Below, piece after piece: positions 33,437 through 45,353 of a stretch of 64,000 bases of DNA. The translations under genes and the position numbers were made by a program. Source of the stretch: Paraphoma chrysanthemicola (Eukaryota; Ascomycota; Dothideomycetes; Pleosporales; Phaeosphaeriaceae); contig JAGMWG010000023.1 in assembly GCA_020744225.1 (NCBI GenBank), forward strand, positions 310,001 through 374,000, written 5' to 3'. Under the pieces are notes generated by a model that had not been told where the DNA came from, did no database searches, and was given only the letters and a program-made list of their open reading frames with translations. The first letter of the stretch is position 1; each line of letters begins with the position of its first letter.

Positions 33437-34348
33437 TTATGCCTGTACATGTCGCATTTTCGGGTTCGACAGCTTGAGGTTGAACGATGATGGAAGCTTA
33501 GTCGTCATCGTGGCCGCTTGACCTGCCTTTTGGAGCTGCAGTGTCAAGTCCCGTAATTTCTCAGGAGTGAAGATCTGAACGTCGAACGAAAGTAAGAATT
33601 CTACGCAAAGTTCGAGCCGACACAATGACGCTTGGTCGACGCCGCCCACGGCTGCAAATCGCTTTTGCGGCCACCTGTGGTCTTCGAGTGCTTTCATCGC
33701 AACCAGTGCACACGCGAGGATAAGGCGATGCATTGTGCGGTATGTTAGAGGCACGCTCCTGTCGATGACACACAGTCGGAGGATGTATGACCCTGCTGCT
33801 AGCCAGACCGCTGTCGAGAGCGAGCAGTACTTTTGGATGCGATTGATGTACTCTTCAATACCAACTTTAGGCACACTTTTCGAGAAGAACTTCCGAGCCA
33901 TGTTAAGTCTCTGGACCGACTCTGGTTGTGCTCCGTGGCCAATGTCACTTGTGATGATTGGCTCGTCGTGACTTGCTTCCGCCGGGTCCAATTCAGTGGG
34001 CTGGTGCTTTTCTCTCTCCGCTGGGATTGGTGTTGCGGGTCTGGACGCGGTGCGCCTGTGGCCTTTGAGTGCAGCGAAGTTTTCCTTTCCGCTGGGAGTT
34101 TGAGGTCGGGATATCGGTGGAGTGGCGGGTACGTCACCCGCCGAGTTAGCCAAAGCCACGATAGAGCGCACGATGAGCTTCATTGCCGTCTCTCTCGACA
34201 TGTCAAGGACGTCCATGTCCTCGTCGTTTGCTGGTGGTGAGGGAGCATCCTGAATGTTGAGCGTCGAGAGTTCAGGAAGGACACCAGCATCTTCGGCGGG
34301 ATTAGGCGCCGAGGGTGGGTTTATGCGGTGGTTTGAAGGTGGATCCAT
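33437..34348 (-). CDS. PHO80/PCL-type cyclin
   Basis: Intronless, 303 aa from the ATG at 34348 (MDPPSNHR); an in-frame ATG at 34429 is less likely. Residues 1-140 are disordered, rich in Pro/Ser with TP sites (PATPPISRPQTPSGKE). The cyclin fold is in the C-terminal half: KVGIEEYINRIQKYCSLS, AAGSYILRLC, TYRTMHRLILACALVAMKALED, then NRYFAAVGG-like KRFAAVGGVDQASLCRLELCVEFLLSFDVQI. The last block (ELxxLExxFLxxLxFxL pattern) is the hallmark of the Pho80 group. These cyclins partner Pho85-type kinases in phosphate, glycogen or cell-cycle control; which role applies cannot be told. Confidence 0.88.
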   Translation of the reverse strand: MDPPSNHRINPPSAPNPAEDAGVLPELSTLNIQDAPSPPANDEDMDVLDMSRETAMKLIVRSIVALANSAGDVPATPPISRPQTPSGKENFAALKGHRRTASRPATPIPAEREKHQPTELDPAEASHDEPIITSDIGHGAQPESVQRLNMARKFFSKSVPKVGIEEYINRIQKYCSLSTAVWLAAGSYILRLCVIDRSVPLTYRTMHRLILACALVAMKALEDHRWPQKRFAAVGGVDQASLCRLELCVEFLLSFDVQIFTPEKLRDLTLQLQKAGQAATMTTKLPSSFNLKLSNPKMRHVQA

Positions 34349-36791
34349 TGTGTGTTTGACTGGTACAAGCACGAGGCGTCGTGGATGCACGGTCTTGAGT
34401 GGAGGAGCAGAATAGCACACCTGGATCATTGCTGAGTGGGACGATTTTGCCGAGGTTTACCGATGTGAATGTGCAATGGCGGCTTGACGATTGACTGTGA
34501 AGCAATTCGATGCTCGCAGTGTTGTCAACTTTGAGTTACAGTCCAAACGTGTTTGGGCCTCGGAATAGGTTCGGTTCTAGCCAAGCTTACTTCTCGAGCT
34601 CGACGGCGGGCGATGATGTGAATGAAAACGATATCGTATGACTGGTTAGGTATAGATGGCGATCGAGTGTGATTTCGAGCTTGGTGAGTGTGTGTGCAGC
34701 ACAAGGCAACAGGCGGGATCAGTCACGGAGATGTCGAGAGTTCGTAATGCTGAGCGATAGAGCTTCCAATGGCGGAGAGAAGGGTGTTCGGGAAGAGGCG
34801 CTGTTTGTAAGGTCACTTGACGCTAGTAGGATTTCTGGCTTTCTCGAAGAAGCTGGCCCGCCTTGTATCGCACGCGCCTTTCCGAAACCTCGGGAATGGA
34901 TGCGTTGTATAAGACTGCCGGAGTGGTAGCGTATTGAGGCGGACGGGGTGCAATTACCGCCGCCGCGCCATCAGACACGGTCTGAGACGCGGTGAGTGAG
35001 GTGGAAGGCGCTGCTTGGTCACGAGAAGCGTACGTGGAGCGCTGCTGGGCGTCGGAATCCAGATGAGGCCCAAGGCGGGTCTCGTGCAGTGCAGAATTGG
35101 GCTAGACCGTTGGCACGCCGGGCCGCCGTCTTTACAGGCAGAAAGGGTGCGGCGACCTGTCAGACGCGGGCATTTTCCAAAGCGAGACGCAAGATGCAGC
35201 AATTGAGCCTGAGAGTGGTGGCGGTGATTGGCGGCAAATGCGTGTTAAGTAACTGCTGCGAGATGAACACATACATGCGTGGACTCTCACGGCCGGAGGA
35301 TGGTCCGCTAACCTCGACGCCGCAGGGCTCGCTGATGCGGGGCTACGAGCTGCAGGGTCCAGTGTAGGTATGTCTGGGAAAAGAAAGGAAGGCCACGCTG
35401 CCTTTGGGTAGTGTACCAAGTGCACGGCGCGCGAGATGAAAGATGGGGCAAACGAGATTAAGAGCGCATAGAAGCACAGTAATTGCTCCCGGCCGATCTG
35501 GGTTGTTGCGAGGCGTGCTTGCTCCTCGGCTAGCCATCCGGCTGTTGCTCGAGTACCTCTGCTTTGTTGCCCTTTCCCCAACATCATCAGTGAAGTCTGC
35601 CATCGTGACAGCGTCTGACGAGATGCTGAACACAAATGACCGTGCCAATAGCGGGCTAACGCGCAGTTGATCGAATTGGGAAGCGAACGGACGGCAAATC
35701 GTCCAGCGGCAACACGCAGCGGCACACCCTCCCACCAGCGCCTTAAGACTGGAGCGGGCATGAGCCTGCATCGCGGAGCCGGGTGCGTAGTGCTACAACA
35801 TCAGCGATCCTGCATTCGCGTCCAATCGAAGCATCTCTCCTGCAAACAACGAACATGTATATGTCCCGCGCCGAGCGACGCACCAACACGTGTTGCTGTC
35901 CTGAGGATTCTTTGCCCCAGTGGCGTGTGAGTGGTGAGAAACCGGACCGGTTGCTAGACTAATAGTGGCACATATCGAAGGTCATTTCCTTGCTGAACGC
36001 GGAATCTGTCATTGCGTGGCTATTACTGCGGAGCAAGCTGTCGTTGCGGGTTCGGCCGGGTATCCTGACCGGACGGGCCACAGGAAGTGTGCACAACCAT
36101 CGATCCCACTGTGAATTCAAGATCCCGATACCTGTCGTTGGTGCCTGCAGGCTTCGGGATCACAGCGTTAGGCACTGCCTCCACTAGTCTACACAAGATC
36201 TGCGCTGGTTCATCTGCTCTGGACGACGCTGCAGTTGCGGACCAGTTTCCAGTTCAATTGTGAAAGTGGGGTTAGTCAAGTTGGATGGTTCAAATCTCAA
36301 TTCGACGCTTTACCACTACCCCTTCATCTTGAGGCTGATGAATCTTAACATTTCCCCATGATTGTGGTCAAATTGCATGTGCCCTTCCGACCACCGAGGT
36401 CAACTCCGACCCTTGCTCGCTCTGCACAATGACTCCATGAGCTCTGAAGAGGGCGTAGAGCCCGCTGCGCGCATCTCAACAAAATCTTCGTACTGCGGTA
36501 GCTCAAGCTACTCGCGCTGTCCCTGCGTCGACCGACAGGCTCGGGGAACAGGTTGACGTCACCTTGCGCCATCACGACAGACTACACATGGATTGTTGCA
36601 CGTAGTTGCGACATGGGAGATGCATGCCTAAGGAGCGCCCCCGGCGTAGTTTGCAGCAAAATTTAAAGACAGCCGAGTGTCGTACCTTGCCTTGGTAGAG
36701 CATGTGCCTGGTTCTCGTCGGTGCTGTAAAAGGTCTCCTCTGTCAGAAGAGATTCACCTTCGATCAACGACGCTGCTATGCAGCGTGAGAA
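34349..36791. other. Long intergenic region, no supported gene
   Basis: The 2.4 kb between the cyclin start and the 3' end of the HET gene are the second longest gene-free stretch in the window. Frames such as 35132-35761 and 35343-35771 (minus) overlap each other and have no motif. The region may be an extended promoter and leader for the cyclin, hold a non-coding RNA, or carry a decayed element. Confidence 0.4.
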
Positions 36792-38378
36792 TCATTCAGA
36801 ATCGTAATCGCACAAGTCGTAAGCCATGCCAATCCAACGAGATCGCAAATTGTCACAAGCTGGAAACTCAACCTTCGTTTTCAACGAATGCCACGATTTG
36901 ATGTCGGCGTCTGGCAATTCAAGTGCTTCCAAACAGGCAACCACGTAGGTGGCAGGAAGCAGTATCTCCCAATCCCGGTCCGTGTCCGCTGGGTTCATGG
37001 GAGCTGTCAGTGCAGACCATGTGCCTGATGAAGGTAGTCCTGATTGGCATCTCCGCGAGACAGAACGAGACGGTGCGTCAAAAGCAAGAAGAGGGGGACC
37101 AGGAAAGACTTTGACTGTATAGTCATCGTCATCGTCAGCACCAGAGACAGGCGAGAGCAGAACGTGGACGAAGGTGGCTCGTAGTCTTGTACCACGCCCC
37201 CGCCAGTCCGCGCAGAGTAGTATATCTTGATGGGATGTTGGCTCAAACTGAATACTGCATGAAGCACACAGAATGTCGGCATATTCTGTGCATTCTTGTC
37301 GCGAGGACAGGGACTCTCGAGGTAAGGCCATTAGAGGCGCAAGTCGAAGGCGTATGCGAAGGAGGTTGTATTCCAGCGGAGGGTACTGTAGAGTATCTGG
37401 CAAAATTTGCAGTGCGTCTTTGAGTAGTGTCATGAAAGCAGTGCTCTGCCAGCCTTCAAAATACTCGCCAGCCCTCCAGAATGTGGTCGATAGGCTTTCC
37501 TGGTATGAAATTTTGAATTGGGACGAATTATCTATGAGACCACTGAGCCCAAATACATGGTCAGCGACCAGAGAACAGTGAGTCCACCAGCGCCAGCCGA
37601 GGATTTCCCAGAAATCGGTTTTAAGGCTATGGCCATCTGCGCCGTGCAGTGTCCATGGAAAATTAGGATGGTAAGCCCGCTTCCGCCGCCACTCCATCAC
37701 AAAGAGGTGCGGGATGTAGCTTGGTCGGGTTTCTTTGTCAAGTAAATGCGATCTACGGCGGTGTATCTGGTGATCGGACACATCGAGAATGACCAGAGCG
37801 TCTCCCAGAGTTTTCCAATCAATTCGTCCATGCTCACACCATATATCGATGGACGGAGCAAGCAGAATCTCCTGGGTGATCCAGGTCCGCTTCCAATACG
37901 GATGTTGGGTGAAGGATGTAAAGCTAGGCAAGATCTCATCAGCCATGAAAGAATGAGCACCAATGTGCACCCATTCGATGAAGAGCTGGAGGTCCGCGGA
38001 ATCGGTGAGCCACACAATCACTTCGGTAGACTTTGCGTAAACTTCCCCCATTCGGCCCACCTGACTGGCCTTTTCAATATCATCTCTTTGATCAATGCAG
38101 AGCGCATCTATCCAGAGTGGCTGAAACATGGCAGATTGAATCACGGCCTCAAGGAAGTCATGTAGATTGCGTCGTACCAGGAACGCTTGGCCATTGATGT
38201 CGATGGTATCAGTGTCCACAGGCTCTCCCCATGTGTATGAGAGGCAGCGGTATGCGTCGCTCTGGTCTATGTTGTCGTTCCACAACTCCACCTGTATGCG
38301 GTTGTCACGGCGCTCTGGCAGAACTCGGAGAAGGCGAAATGCGCTGGCGTTGCTGTCTAATGGTCTGTGTGTGAACAT
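36792..38378 (-). CDS. HET-domain protein (heterokaryon incompatibility)
   Basis: Intronless, 528 aa. The HET domain spans about residues 45-190, with the three conserved blocks: YRCLSYTWGEP, LWIDALCIDQRDDIEKASQVGRMGEVYAKSTEVIVWL and YWKRTWITQEILLA. HET domains act in cell death that follows fusion of unlike fungal strands, and share features with TIR-like signalling domains. The C-terminal 330 residues are typical of the family and show no repeats or ATPase, so specificity cannot be judged. Such genes are numerous in Pezizomycotina and evolve fast. It is divergent from SMC2 across 376 bp. Confidence 0.92.
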   Translation of the reverse strand: MFTHRPLDSNASAFRLLRVLPERRDNRIQVELWNDNIDQSDAYRCLSYTWGEPVDTDTIDINGQAFLVRRNLHDFLEAVIQSAMFQPLWIDALCIDQRDDIEKASQVGRMGEVYAKSTEVIVWLTDSADLQLFIEWVHIGAHSFMADEILPSFTSFTQHPYWKRTWITQEILLAPSIDIWCEHGRIDWKTLGDALVILDVSDHQIHRRRSHLLDKETRPSYIPHLFVMEWRRKRAYHPNFPWTLHGADGHSLKTDFWEILGWRWWTHCSLVADHVFGLSGLIDNSSQFKISYQESLSTTFWRAGEYFEGWQSTAFMTLLKDALQILPDTLQYPPLEYNLLRIRLRLAPLMALPRESLSSRQECTEYADILCASCSIQFEPTSHQDILLCADWRGRGTRLRATFVHVLLSPVSGADDDDDYTVKVFPGPPLLAFDAPSRSVSRRCQSGLPSSGTWSALTAPMNPADTDRDWEILLPATYVVACLEALELPDADIKSWHSLKTKVEFPACDNLRSRWIGMAYDLCDYDSE

Positions 38379-38754
38379 TATTGGCTATCGAGGCCGTTTC
38401 GTGAGTTGGTTAGACATGCAATTTTCGATGTTCGCAAGGCAGACATCAAGTTACTACGTGGCCTTGCGATGGAACAATGATGAGCTGAATAGCTTGTTTG
38501 CATGTGATTTAGCCAGGTTGCCAACACCAAATGCTGTCGCCGAATATGACAACGGATATTCATTGCATAGCGATGAGTCTGTGGCCTGACTCGTATTGCA
38601 GGGAAATTGTGATGTTGATGAGTGACGCGCCAACGCGAAAGCACGTGGGCGACCCGCTAGCGCGCCTTCCGTTGCAAGAGCCGAGCGCCGCCTGAACCCT
38701 GGTGGGTCAAAACAAACAGCAACACAACTAACAACGACAGCATATGCGGCCACC
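38379..38754. promoter_or_regulatory. Divergent promoter, HET protein / SMC2
   Basis: This 376-bp region must contain the promoters of both genes. It includes an AACAAACAGCAACACAAC leader just before the SMC2 start. No clear named box was found. Confidence 0.4.
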
Positions 38755-41700
38755 ATGAGGATTATAGAACTTGTTATAGACGTAAGGCGAGACCCAAAGA
38801 GTTATCGATATCATCTAAACAGTTTCTAGGGCTACAAGTCGTATGCCGTCCGCACCGTCATCTCGGGCTGGTTTGTTTACCTCCCCACCACAAAAGTGCG
38901 CTGCTCACAGAGTACAGGGACGAGAGCTTCAACTCAATCACCGGACTCAACGGATCCGGAAAGTCCAACATCCTTGACTCAATATGTTTCGTTCTCGGAA
39001 TCAACAATTTGAGCGTGGTTCGAGCACAGAATCTACAGGTGTGTGGACATGGCGGTGACGAGATGGGCAGCGACTGATGTATGTTGCAGGACCTCATCTA
39101 CAAGCGCGGTCAAGCAGGCGTCACAAAGGCCAGCGTGACAATCGTATTCGACAATCGCGACAAGTCAAAAAGCCCCGTAGGCTTCGAAGAACATGCACAG
39201 ATTTCAGTGACTCGGCAGATTGTGCTGGGCGGAGCGAGCAAGTACCTCATCAACGGGCACCGCGCGCAACAACAGAGCATTCAAAACCTCTTCCAGTCGG
39301 TCCAGCTCAACATCAACAACCCAAATTTCATGATTGCGCAGGGCAAAGTCATGCAGGTGCTGAACATGAAGGCTAAGGAGATTCTGGCCATGTTGGAGGA
39401 GGCTGCAGGGACACGCATGTTCGAAGACCGAAGAGACAAGGCATACAAGACCATGGCGAAGAAGGAGATGAAGGTGCAGGAGCTTGCAGAGCTTCTCAGG
39501 GACGAGATCGACCCGAAGCTCGAGAAGCTGCGCCAAGAAAAGCGCGCCTTCCTCGAATTTCAGCAGACGCAGAGCGAGCTCGAGCGGTTGACGAAGCTAG
39601 TCATCGCGCACGATTACATACGCTACAACGAGCGGTTACAACAGTCGGCCGATGACTTGGAAGCAAAGAAGCAGCGCGCTACGGATCTCGAAGACGCGAC
39701 GGTCCGCATGAAGAAAGAAATCGAGTATCTGCAAGAAGACATCAAGAAGGTCAAGGCGACACGAGAGAAGGAGCTGCGCAAGGGTGGCAAGTTTCAGGCT
39801 CTCGAAGAGGAAGTGAAGGCGCATTCCCATGAAGTCGTCCGCCTGACCACAGTTCTCGACCTAAAGAACACAAGCATGGCTGAGGAGACCGACCGAAGGA
39901 AGGGTGTCGAGACGAGCGTCAAGGATCTCGAGAAGCAGCTGTCTGAGAAGAAGAAGGCCTACGAAAAGCTACAAGAGAGGTACCAGACAGCCCACAGCGA
40001 GCTCGCCAAGCAAACCGAAGAGGTTGAGAAGAAGGAGGAGTTGCTGCAAACCCTTCAGACAGGTGTCGCTTCCAAGGAAGGGCAGGAGAGTGGCTACCAA
40101 GGCCAGTTGCAAGACGCGAGGAACCGAGCAAGCGCCGCGGCCACCGAACAAGAACAAGCCAAGCTCAAAATATCGCATCTCGAGAAACAGGTCAAAGAGG
40201 ATGAGCCAAAGGCGAAGAAGGCAAAGGAGCAGAACTCTGGGTTGATCAAGGACCTAGAGGCGCTCAAAACACAAGCCAAGAAACTCGAGGCTGAACTGGC
40301 CAAGCTCGGCTTTGACGAACAGAAGGAGTCAGATATGTACCAGCAAGAATCGCATCTCCAAGCTCGGATCCGCGAACTGAGGCAACAGGCTGATGAAATG
40401 AGGCGACGGGTCGCCAACATTGACTTCAACTACTCAGACCCATCGCCAAACTTCGACCGGTCCCGCGTCAAGGGTTTGGTTGCTCAGCTGTTCACACTCA
40501 ATAAGGAGCACACTCGTGCGGGTACCGCTCTGGAAATCTGCGCTGGAGGTCGCCTCTACAACGTTGTTGTCGATTCCGCTGCCACCGGAAAGCAGCTACT
40601 CGAGAACGGCAGGCTCAAGAAGCGCGTCACCATCATCCCACTCAACAAGATTGCAGCTTTTCGTGCGTCAGCTGCAAAGATCGGCGCTGCACAGAAGATT
40701 GCTCCGGGCAAGGTCGACCTGGCTTTGTCATTAGTCGGCTATGACGAGGAGGTCACGGCCGCCATGGAGTACGTCTTTGGCTCAACTCTCGTTTGCGAGG
40801 ACGCAGAGACCGCTAAGCGCGTGACCTTCGATCCTGCAGTTCGCATGAAGAGCGTTACACTCCAGGGTGATACCTACGACCCTGCCGGTGTTCTCTCAGG
40901 TGGTAGCGCTCCACAGTCCAGTGGAGTCCTGATCACGTTGCAGAAACTGAACGAAATCACAACGGAGCTAAAGTCACAAGAAGCACAGCTCAGTTCCTTA
41001 CAAGCTACCATGGCCAAAGAGAAAAAGAAGCTGGATGCTGCGCGAAGCACAAAGCAGGACCTTGACCTCAAGCAACACGAGATCAAGTTGACTGAAGAGC
41101 AGATCAGCGGTAACTCATCATCTTCAGTATGTAAAACCATTTTTTCTCTACGCGTTCCGGACAATGCTGACATATACGTAGGTCATTCAAGCCATCGAGG
41201 AGATGAAGCAGAGTATTGCCCAGCTGAAGGAGGATATCAAGACCGCTAAAGCCCGACAAGACGAAGCGAACAAGGACGTTAAGCGGATCGAACGAGATAT
41301 AAGCGAGTTCAATAACAACAAAGGCAGCAAACTTGCGGAATTGCAATCCTCGCTGGAGAAGCTCAAGAAGGCACTCAGCAAGAACAACGCTGCCATCAAG
41401 CCCCTCCAATCAGAAATGCGAGAGGCGATGGTAGAGTCTGAGCAGTGTGGCAGTGATTTGGCAGCCGCACAAGAGCAACTGGAAGAGGTTGAGACGACTC
41501 TCAAAGCACAACAGGAGGAGCTCGACGAGCTCTTAGCAGAGCAAACACGCGTCAAGGATGCTCACGACCTTGCCCAGGCTCACCTTAGCGATGAGCAGGC
41601 CAAGCTCACAGGATTCGATGAGGAACTACGTGCACTGGAAGACGCCATTCGCTCCAAGAACACTTCCATCACAGAGGGAGGTCTCGAACAACAGAAGCTC

Positions 41701-42541
41701 GGCCACGAGATCGAAAGATTCCACAAGGAGCAGGAAGGTGCAGCTGGTCATGTCAAGGCTCTTGAAAAAGAGTACGATTTCATCGCCAGTGACTCGGAAC
41801 TGTTTGGGCGAGCTGGCACCGTGTACGATTTCAAGGGCGTGAATATGGCAGACTGCAAGACAAAGCGCAAGGCGTTGGAAGAGCGATTCCAGCAAAAGAA
41901 GAACAAGATCAACCCTAAGGTCATGGCTATGATCGACAGCGTCGAGAAGAAGGAAGCAAATCTCAAGAAGAACATGTCGACAGTCGTCAAAGACAAGACC
42001 AAGATTGAGGAGACAATAGTGAAGCTCGACGAGTACAAGAAGGAGGCTTTGCACAAGACCTGGACAACGGTCAATCGAGATTTTGGTGCCATTTTCAACG
42101 AGCTTTTACCTGGCAGCTTCGCGAAGCTTGACCCACCGGAAGGCAAGACCATCTCCGACGGTTTAGAGGTCAAAGTCATGTTGGGCAAGGTTTGGAAGCA
42201 GTCTCTGACTGAATTGAGTGGTGGCCAACGGTATGTTCAACCCCATCCCCTGTCGGCGAGACTTGCTAACGTGACGCAGCTCACTGATCGCTCTCTCCCT
42301 TATCATGGCGCTGCTACAATTCAAGCCCGCACCAATGTACATTCTGGACGAAGTCGATGCTGCGCTCGATCTCTCGCACACACAAAATATTGGTCGGCTC
42401 TTCAAGACGAGATTCAAGGGATCTCAATTCATTGTTGTCAGTTTGAAGGATGGCATGTTCCAAAATGCCAACCGTATATTCAGAACACGATTTGTAGACG
42501 GGACCAGTGTGGTCGCAGCAACAAGCGGTTCAGACAGGTGA
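38755..42541 (+). CDS. SMC2: Condensin subunit SMC2
   Basis: Six exons: 38755-38781, 38830-38870, 38918-39038, 39090-41126, 41182-42230, 42280-42541, giving 1178 aa, the usual length. SMC2 pairs with SMC4 in condensin, which compacts chromosomes in mitosis. The first exons are tiny (27 and 41 nt) and splice to MRIIELVIDGYKSYAVRTVISGW. Walker A is GLNGSGKS (32-39). Two long coiled coils flank the hinge (about 515-680, including GGRLYNVVVDSAATGKQLL). The ABC signature LSGGQR (1087-1092) and Walker B MYILDEVDAALD with Asp1115-Glu1116 complete the head. SMC2-specific features include INGHRAQQQSIQNLFQSVQLNINNPNFMI. Nuclear protein. Confidence 0.97.
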
Positions 42542-42941
42542 TGAAATATCATGTTGATGAGGTATGCGTTGGGAATATGGGTGTACATGGTTTAGGCATG
42601 GATGGGACAGGCTTTCATGACTGCATGGCTTGGCGTTCAAATGTTTCTCGGTGCTTTCTCTTTCATCCTCTAGAGTTGAGGACGGTCGGGGAAGTCGTGG
42701 AAGGCGCTTGTAAAGTGGCAGATGCCATCCACTTGCGTGACTCCTTCCAAACCTGGCAATAGCAATTTTGATCTCGAACCTCAAGTCTCTTACTTTTCTT
42801 CACACGCGACCCTCGCCGACATAGCGGCACGTCCACGACTACCTCGATTATTCCTAAGATATTCATTCTCCAAACGCAGTCATCGCATCCCTCCATGCGC
42901 ACGAGAGCCAAAGCGAGCAGCTGTCACCTCCCAGCTCGCTT
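42542..42941. other. Intergenic region
   Basis: 400 bp between SMC2 and the next gene on the same strand; the latter half should be the promoter and leader of the 803-aa protein. No other gene is seen. Confidence 0.45.
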
Positions 42942-45353
42942 ATGTCTTCCAACCATTCTTCCTCCGCAAACTCTATTGAAATAGACGCTCGACGCGCTGA
43001 TCTATGGCCGGCAAATTACGGCACGAACGGGCACTCCCCACACGGCGAAAGCCGCGACATCTTACACCCTAGGCCACAAACGATCCTCACCAGGCATTAC
43101 AGTTCGCTCCAAGAGCACGCCAATCATCTCAATAGCATTGATACTTCCGGAGAAGATGATGGACTGACTCCACGGACCGATAATCGACGAGATGGCTTCA
43201 CCTGGGGCTCGCGTCCGGGGTACGACGACCAACGTACTTACAGTCGCAACCCGCTCCCACCTGAACAGCTAGGCACAAGGACACCGCCTCCACTTGAAGA
43301 GCTGTTGCGACGGCCCACAAATGAGGATGCAGATAGTGCTCATAACAATCGACAAGCCCGAGTCGACACATTTGACTTCCAACCTCCGGTAGCCCGTACT
43401 TCTAATGCGTCGACAGTACGACTGCCAATCTCGCGCCAGGATACGGCAAGATCTTCCATTGCCGGGTTTGCAAGAGGGCTGGCAAGACATGTCCCCAACA
43501 TGAAAAGCAGTTCGCCGGCAGAATTGGTCGCGGAGCGTCAGCATAAGAGTGCCCGCAAGCCGTCCAGAAGCGAGAGCTCAGGTGAATCATACCGGGAAGC
43601 CAAGAAGGAACGCAGGCTGTCTTTCTTGTTACCGCCATCGACGAAAGCCAAGGAAGTGGATGATGCACCGCAAAGAAAGGCGTCCCTCGCAGAATCATCC
43701 GCCGGCGATTCCGCAAAGGCTCCTTCTGTGCCATCCTCGACAAAAAGTAGCCTCAGAGACCGGAGAAAAGTTAACCTTGATCTTGCTCTCTCTACTGAGA
43801 TTCCAGATCTGCCTGCCCAAAGTCGTCCGCCAGTCGGGCAACTCAGAAGCATTACGCCATCTCGCCCACGCAGCCCAAAGACACCATGGATTCGCGATGA
43901 GCCACTCAAATGGCAGCATCACAATGCCGGAGTGCGAACAGCACCGATCCTGGAGGAGGGATACATCGGCGAAGCCACTGTAGGAGACAGCAATGAAGAG
44001 GGGGTGTTGTTGCCAGGAGATGATCCTATCGTGTCTTCACAGTCGCCTCATTTCGAACGTCCTCCAGTAAGAGTGCGCGACCGGTGTCGCATTACTCGTC
44101 CACGTACCAAGAGAAGCCGCAGTGGAACAAGTGAGTCTACACTTGCGCAGACACCAGATGGAAGCTGGACGCCAGATGATCCAAAAGCCCTCAAAGAACA
44201 ACAGGCTCAAACAAAGGCAGACTTAGAGCGGCTTGGTCAAGTATCGAAGAGGGCTCAGTCCAGTCGATGGCGCTGGGCACGTTCGGCGACTAGATCTAGT
44301 GAAGGAAGTCCACAAAAACCCAATGGAGAGCCAAGTGATCGCAGATTCTCCATTAATCCGTTCAAGCGCTCTGGTCGATTTGGGGATGAGATGGATAGGC
44401 ACAAGGAGAAGAAACAATCGACGTCTTCCAACCGTGCTTGGTGGATAGGCAAACAAGCGGCACCACAAGCACACTCCAACCCACCCATGGTGTTGAGCAA
44501 CATGCCTCTTCCTCCAACTTTCGTACCTCCAGGAGTAAATCGCGTTCCAACACCACCATCGTTAGATGCCAATGGCGAAGTAAAGGGCAAGCTCGCCGAT
44601 TTCTTCTTTGATCACGGTACCGGTATAACTGGGAAGAAGCCAAAAGCCAGTCCAGGCGGATACTGGGATTCAGACGCACTGCTGATGAGCTACCTTTCAT
44701 CGGACATGAATCTGGGGGATGACGATGAGGACGAGGGACCGGAAGGACCACTGACACCCAACCCGGCCGTGCGAGCGTTCACCGTGGATCGCAATCCTAG
44801 CTACGACACGCCCGGACTCGTGACGGCTCCGGGCAACTATCTCGATGCCAAAACCATCAATCATAGTTACCACCCAGGTCAGAACACGCCGTTCCCAGAC
44901 GGCCGCGACGTGTGGTTCCGCATCCAACAACCAGAGTCGCCAGACGACCAGCAGCTCACAGTCGCCGCGCTCCGCGAAATCGACGAGCGCAGGAAGTTCG
45001 AATGGATCGTACCAGAACACTTACCAAACAGCCCGCTGTGCCCACTCCACGCGAAATATGAAGGGTACAGCAAAGGGCGTTGCTACTGGCACGGGCGAAG
45101 GAAATCAAATAACAGTCGCAGCAGGACAAGTGGAGAGTACGAGGGAGGTGTATACGAGACGGGCAGACGCGAGAAGAAAATGCGACTGGCGGCGCTGGAA
45201 CAGAGTGGAGAAAGAGTCGAGTATCCTACCGTCCGGAGAGGGAGTCGCGGCTGGGAAGTAGGAAGCAGGCACGATGCGCCGAAGCAGCCGCAGCAGTATC
45301 AGATGGGAGGTGAGGTGAAGAAGCGCCGACTGGAAAGTCTATCGACTCCCTGA
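42942..45353 (+). CDS. Large disordered fungal protein with a conserved C-terminal Cys/His motif
   Basis: Intronless, 803 aa. Residues 1-500 are Ser/Arg/Pro-rich and low in complexity, with many possible kinase sites (RRxS, SP, TP) and several basic runs (RRKVNLDLALS, RPRTKRSRSGTSES). Residues about 500-620 contain an acidic stretch (MNLGDDDEDEGPEGP). The C-terminal part looks conserved: DVWFRIQQPESPDDQQLTV, REIDERRKFEWIVPEHLPN and then CPLHAKYEGYSKGRCYWHG, whose C-x2-H...C-x2-H spacing might bind zinc. A basic tail follows. I do not recognise a family. The composition suggests a nuclear or cytoskeleton-linked scaffold, but that is weak inference. Confidence 0.8.
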   Translation: MSSNHSSSANSIEIDARRADLWPANYGTNGHSPHGESRDILHPRPQTILTRHYSSLQEHANHLNSIDTSGEDDGLTPRTDNRRDGFTWGSRPGYDDQRTYSRNPLPPEQLGTRTPPPLEELLRRPTNEDADSAHNNRQARVDTFDFQPPVARTSNASTVRLPISRQDTARSSIAGFARGLARHVPNMKSSSPAELVAERQHKSARKPSRSESSGESYREAKKERRLSFLLPPSTKAKEVDDAPQRKASLAESSAGDSAKAPSVPSSTKSSLRDRRKVNLDLALSTEIPDLPAQSRPPVGQLRSITPSRPRSPKTPWIRDEPLKWQHHNAGVRTAPILEEGYIGEATVGDSNEEGVLLPGDDPIVSSQSPHFERPPVRVRDRCRITRPRTKRSRSGTSESTLAQTPDGSWTPDDPKALKEQQAQTKADLERLGQVSKRAQSSRWRWARSATRSSEGSPQKPNGEPSDRRFSINPFKRSGRFGDEMDRHKEKKQSTSSNRAWWIGKQAAPQAHSNPPMVLSNMPLPPTFVPPGVNRVPTPPSLDANGEVKGKLADFFFDHGTGITGKKPKASPGGYWDSDALLMSYLSSDMNLGDDDEDEGPEGPLTPNPAVRAFTVDRNPSYDTPGLVTAPGNYLDAKTINHSYHPGQNTPFPDGRDVWFRIQQPESPDDQQLTVAALREIDERRKFEWIVPEHLPNSPLCPLHAKYEGYSKGRCYWHGRRKSNNSRSRTSGEYEGGVYETGRREKKMRLAALEQSGERVEYPTVRRGSRGWEVGSRHDAPKQPQQYQMGGEVKKRRLESLSTP

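Noticed and set aside
35132..35761. 209-aa minus-strand frame
   Set aside because: Overlaps another open frame in a different phase and contains no recognisable domain.
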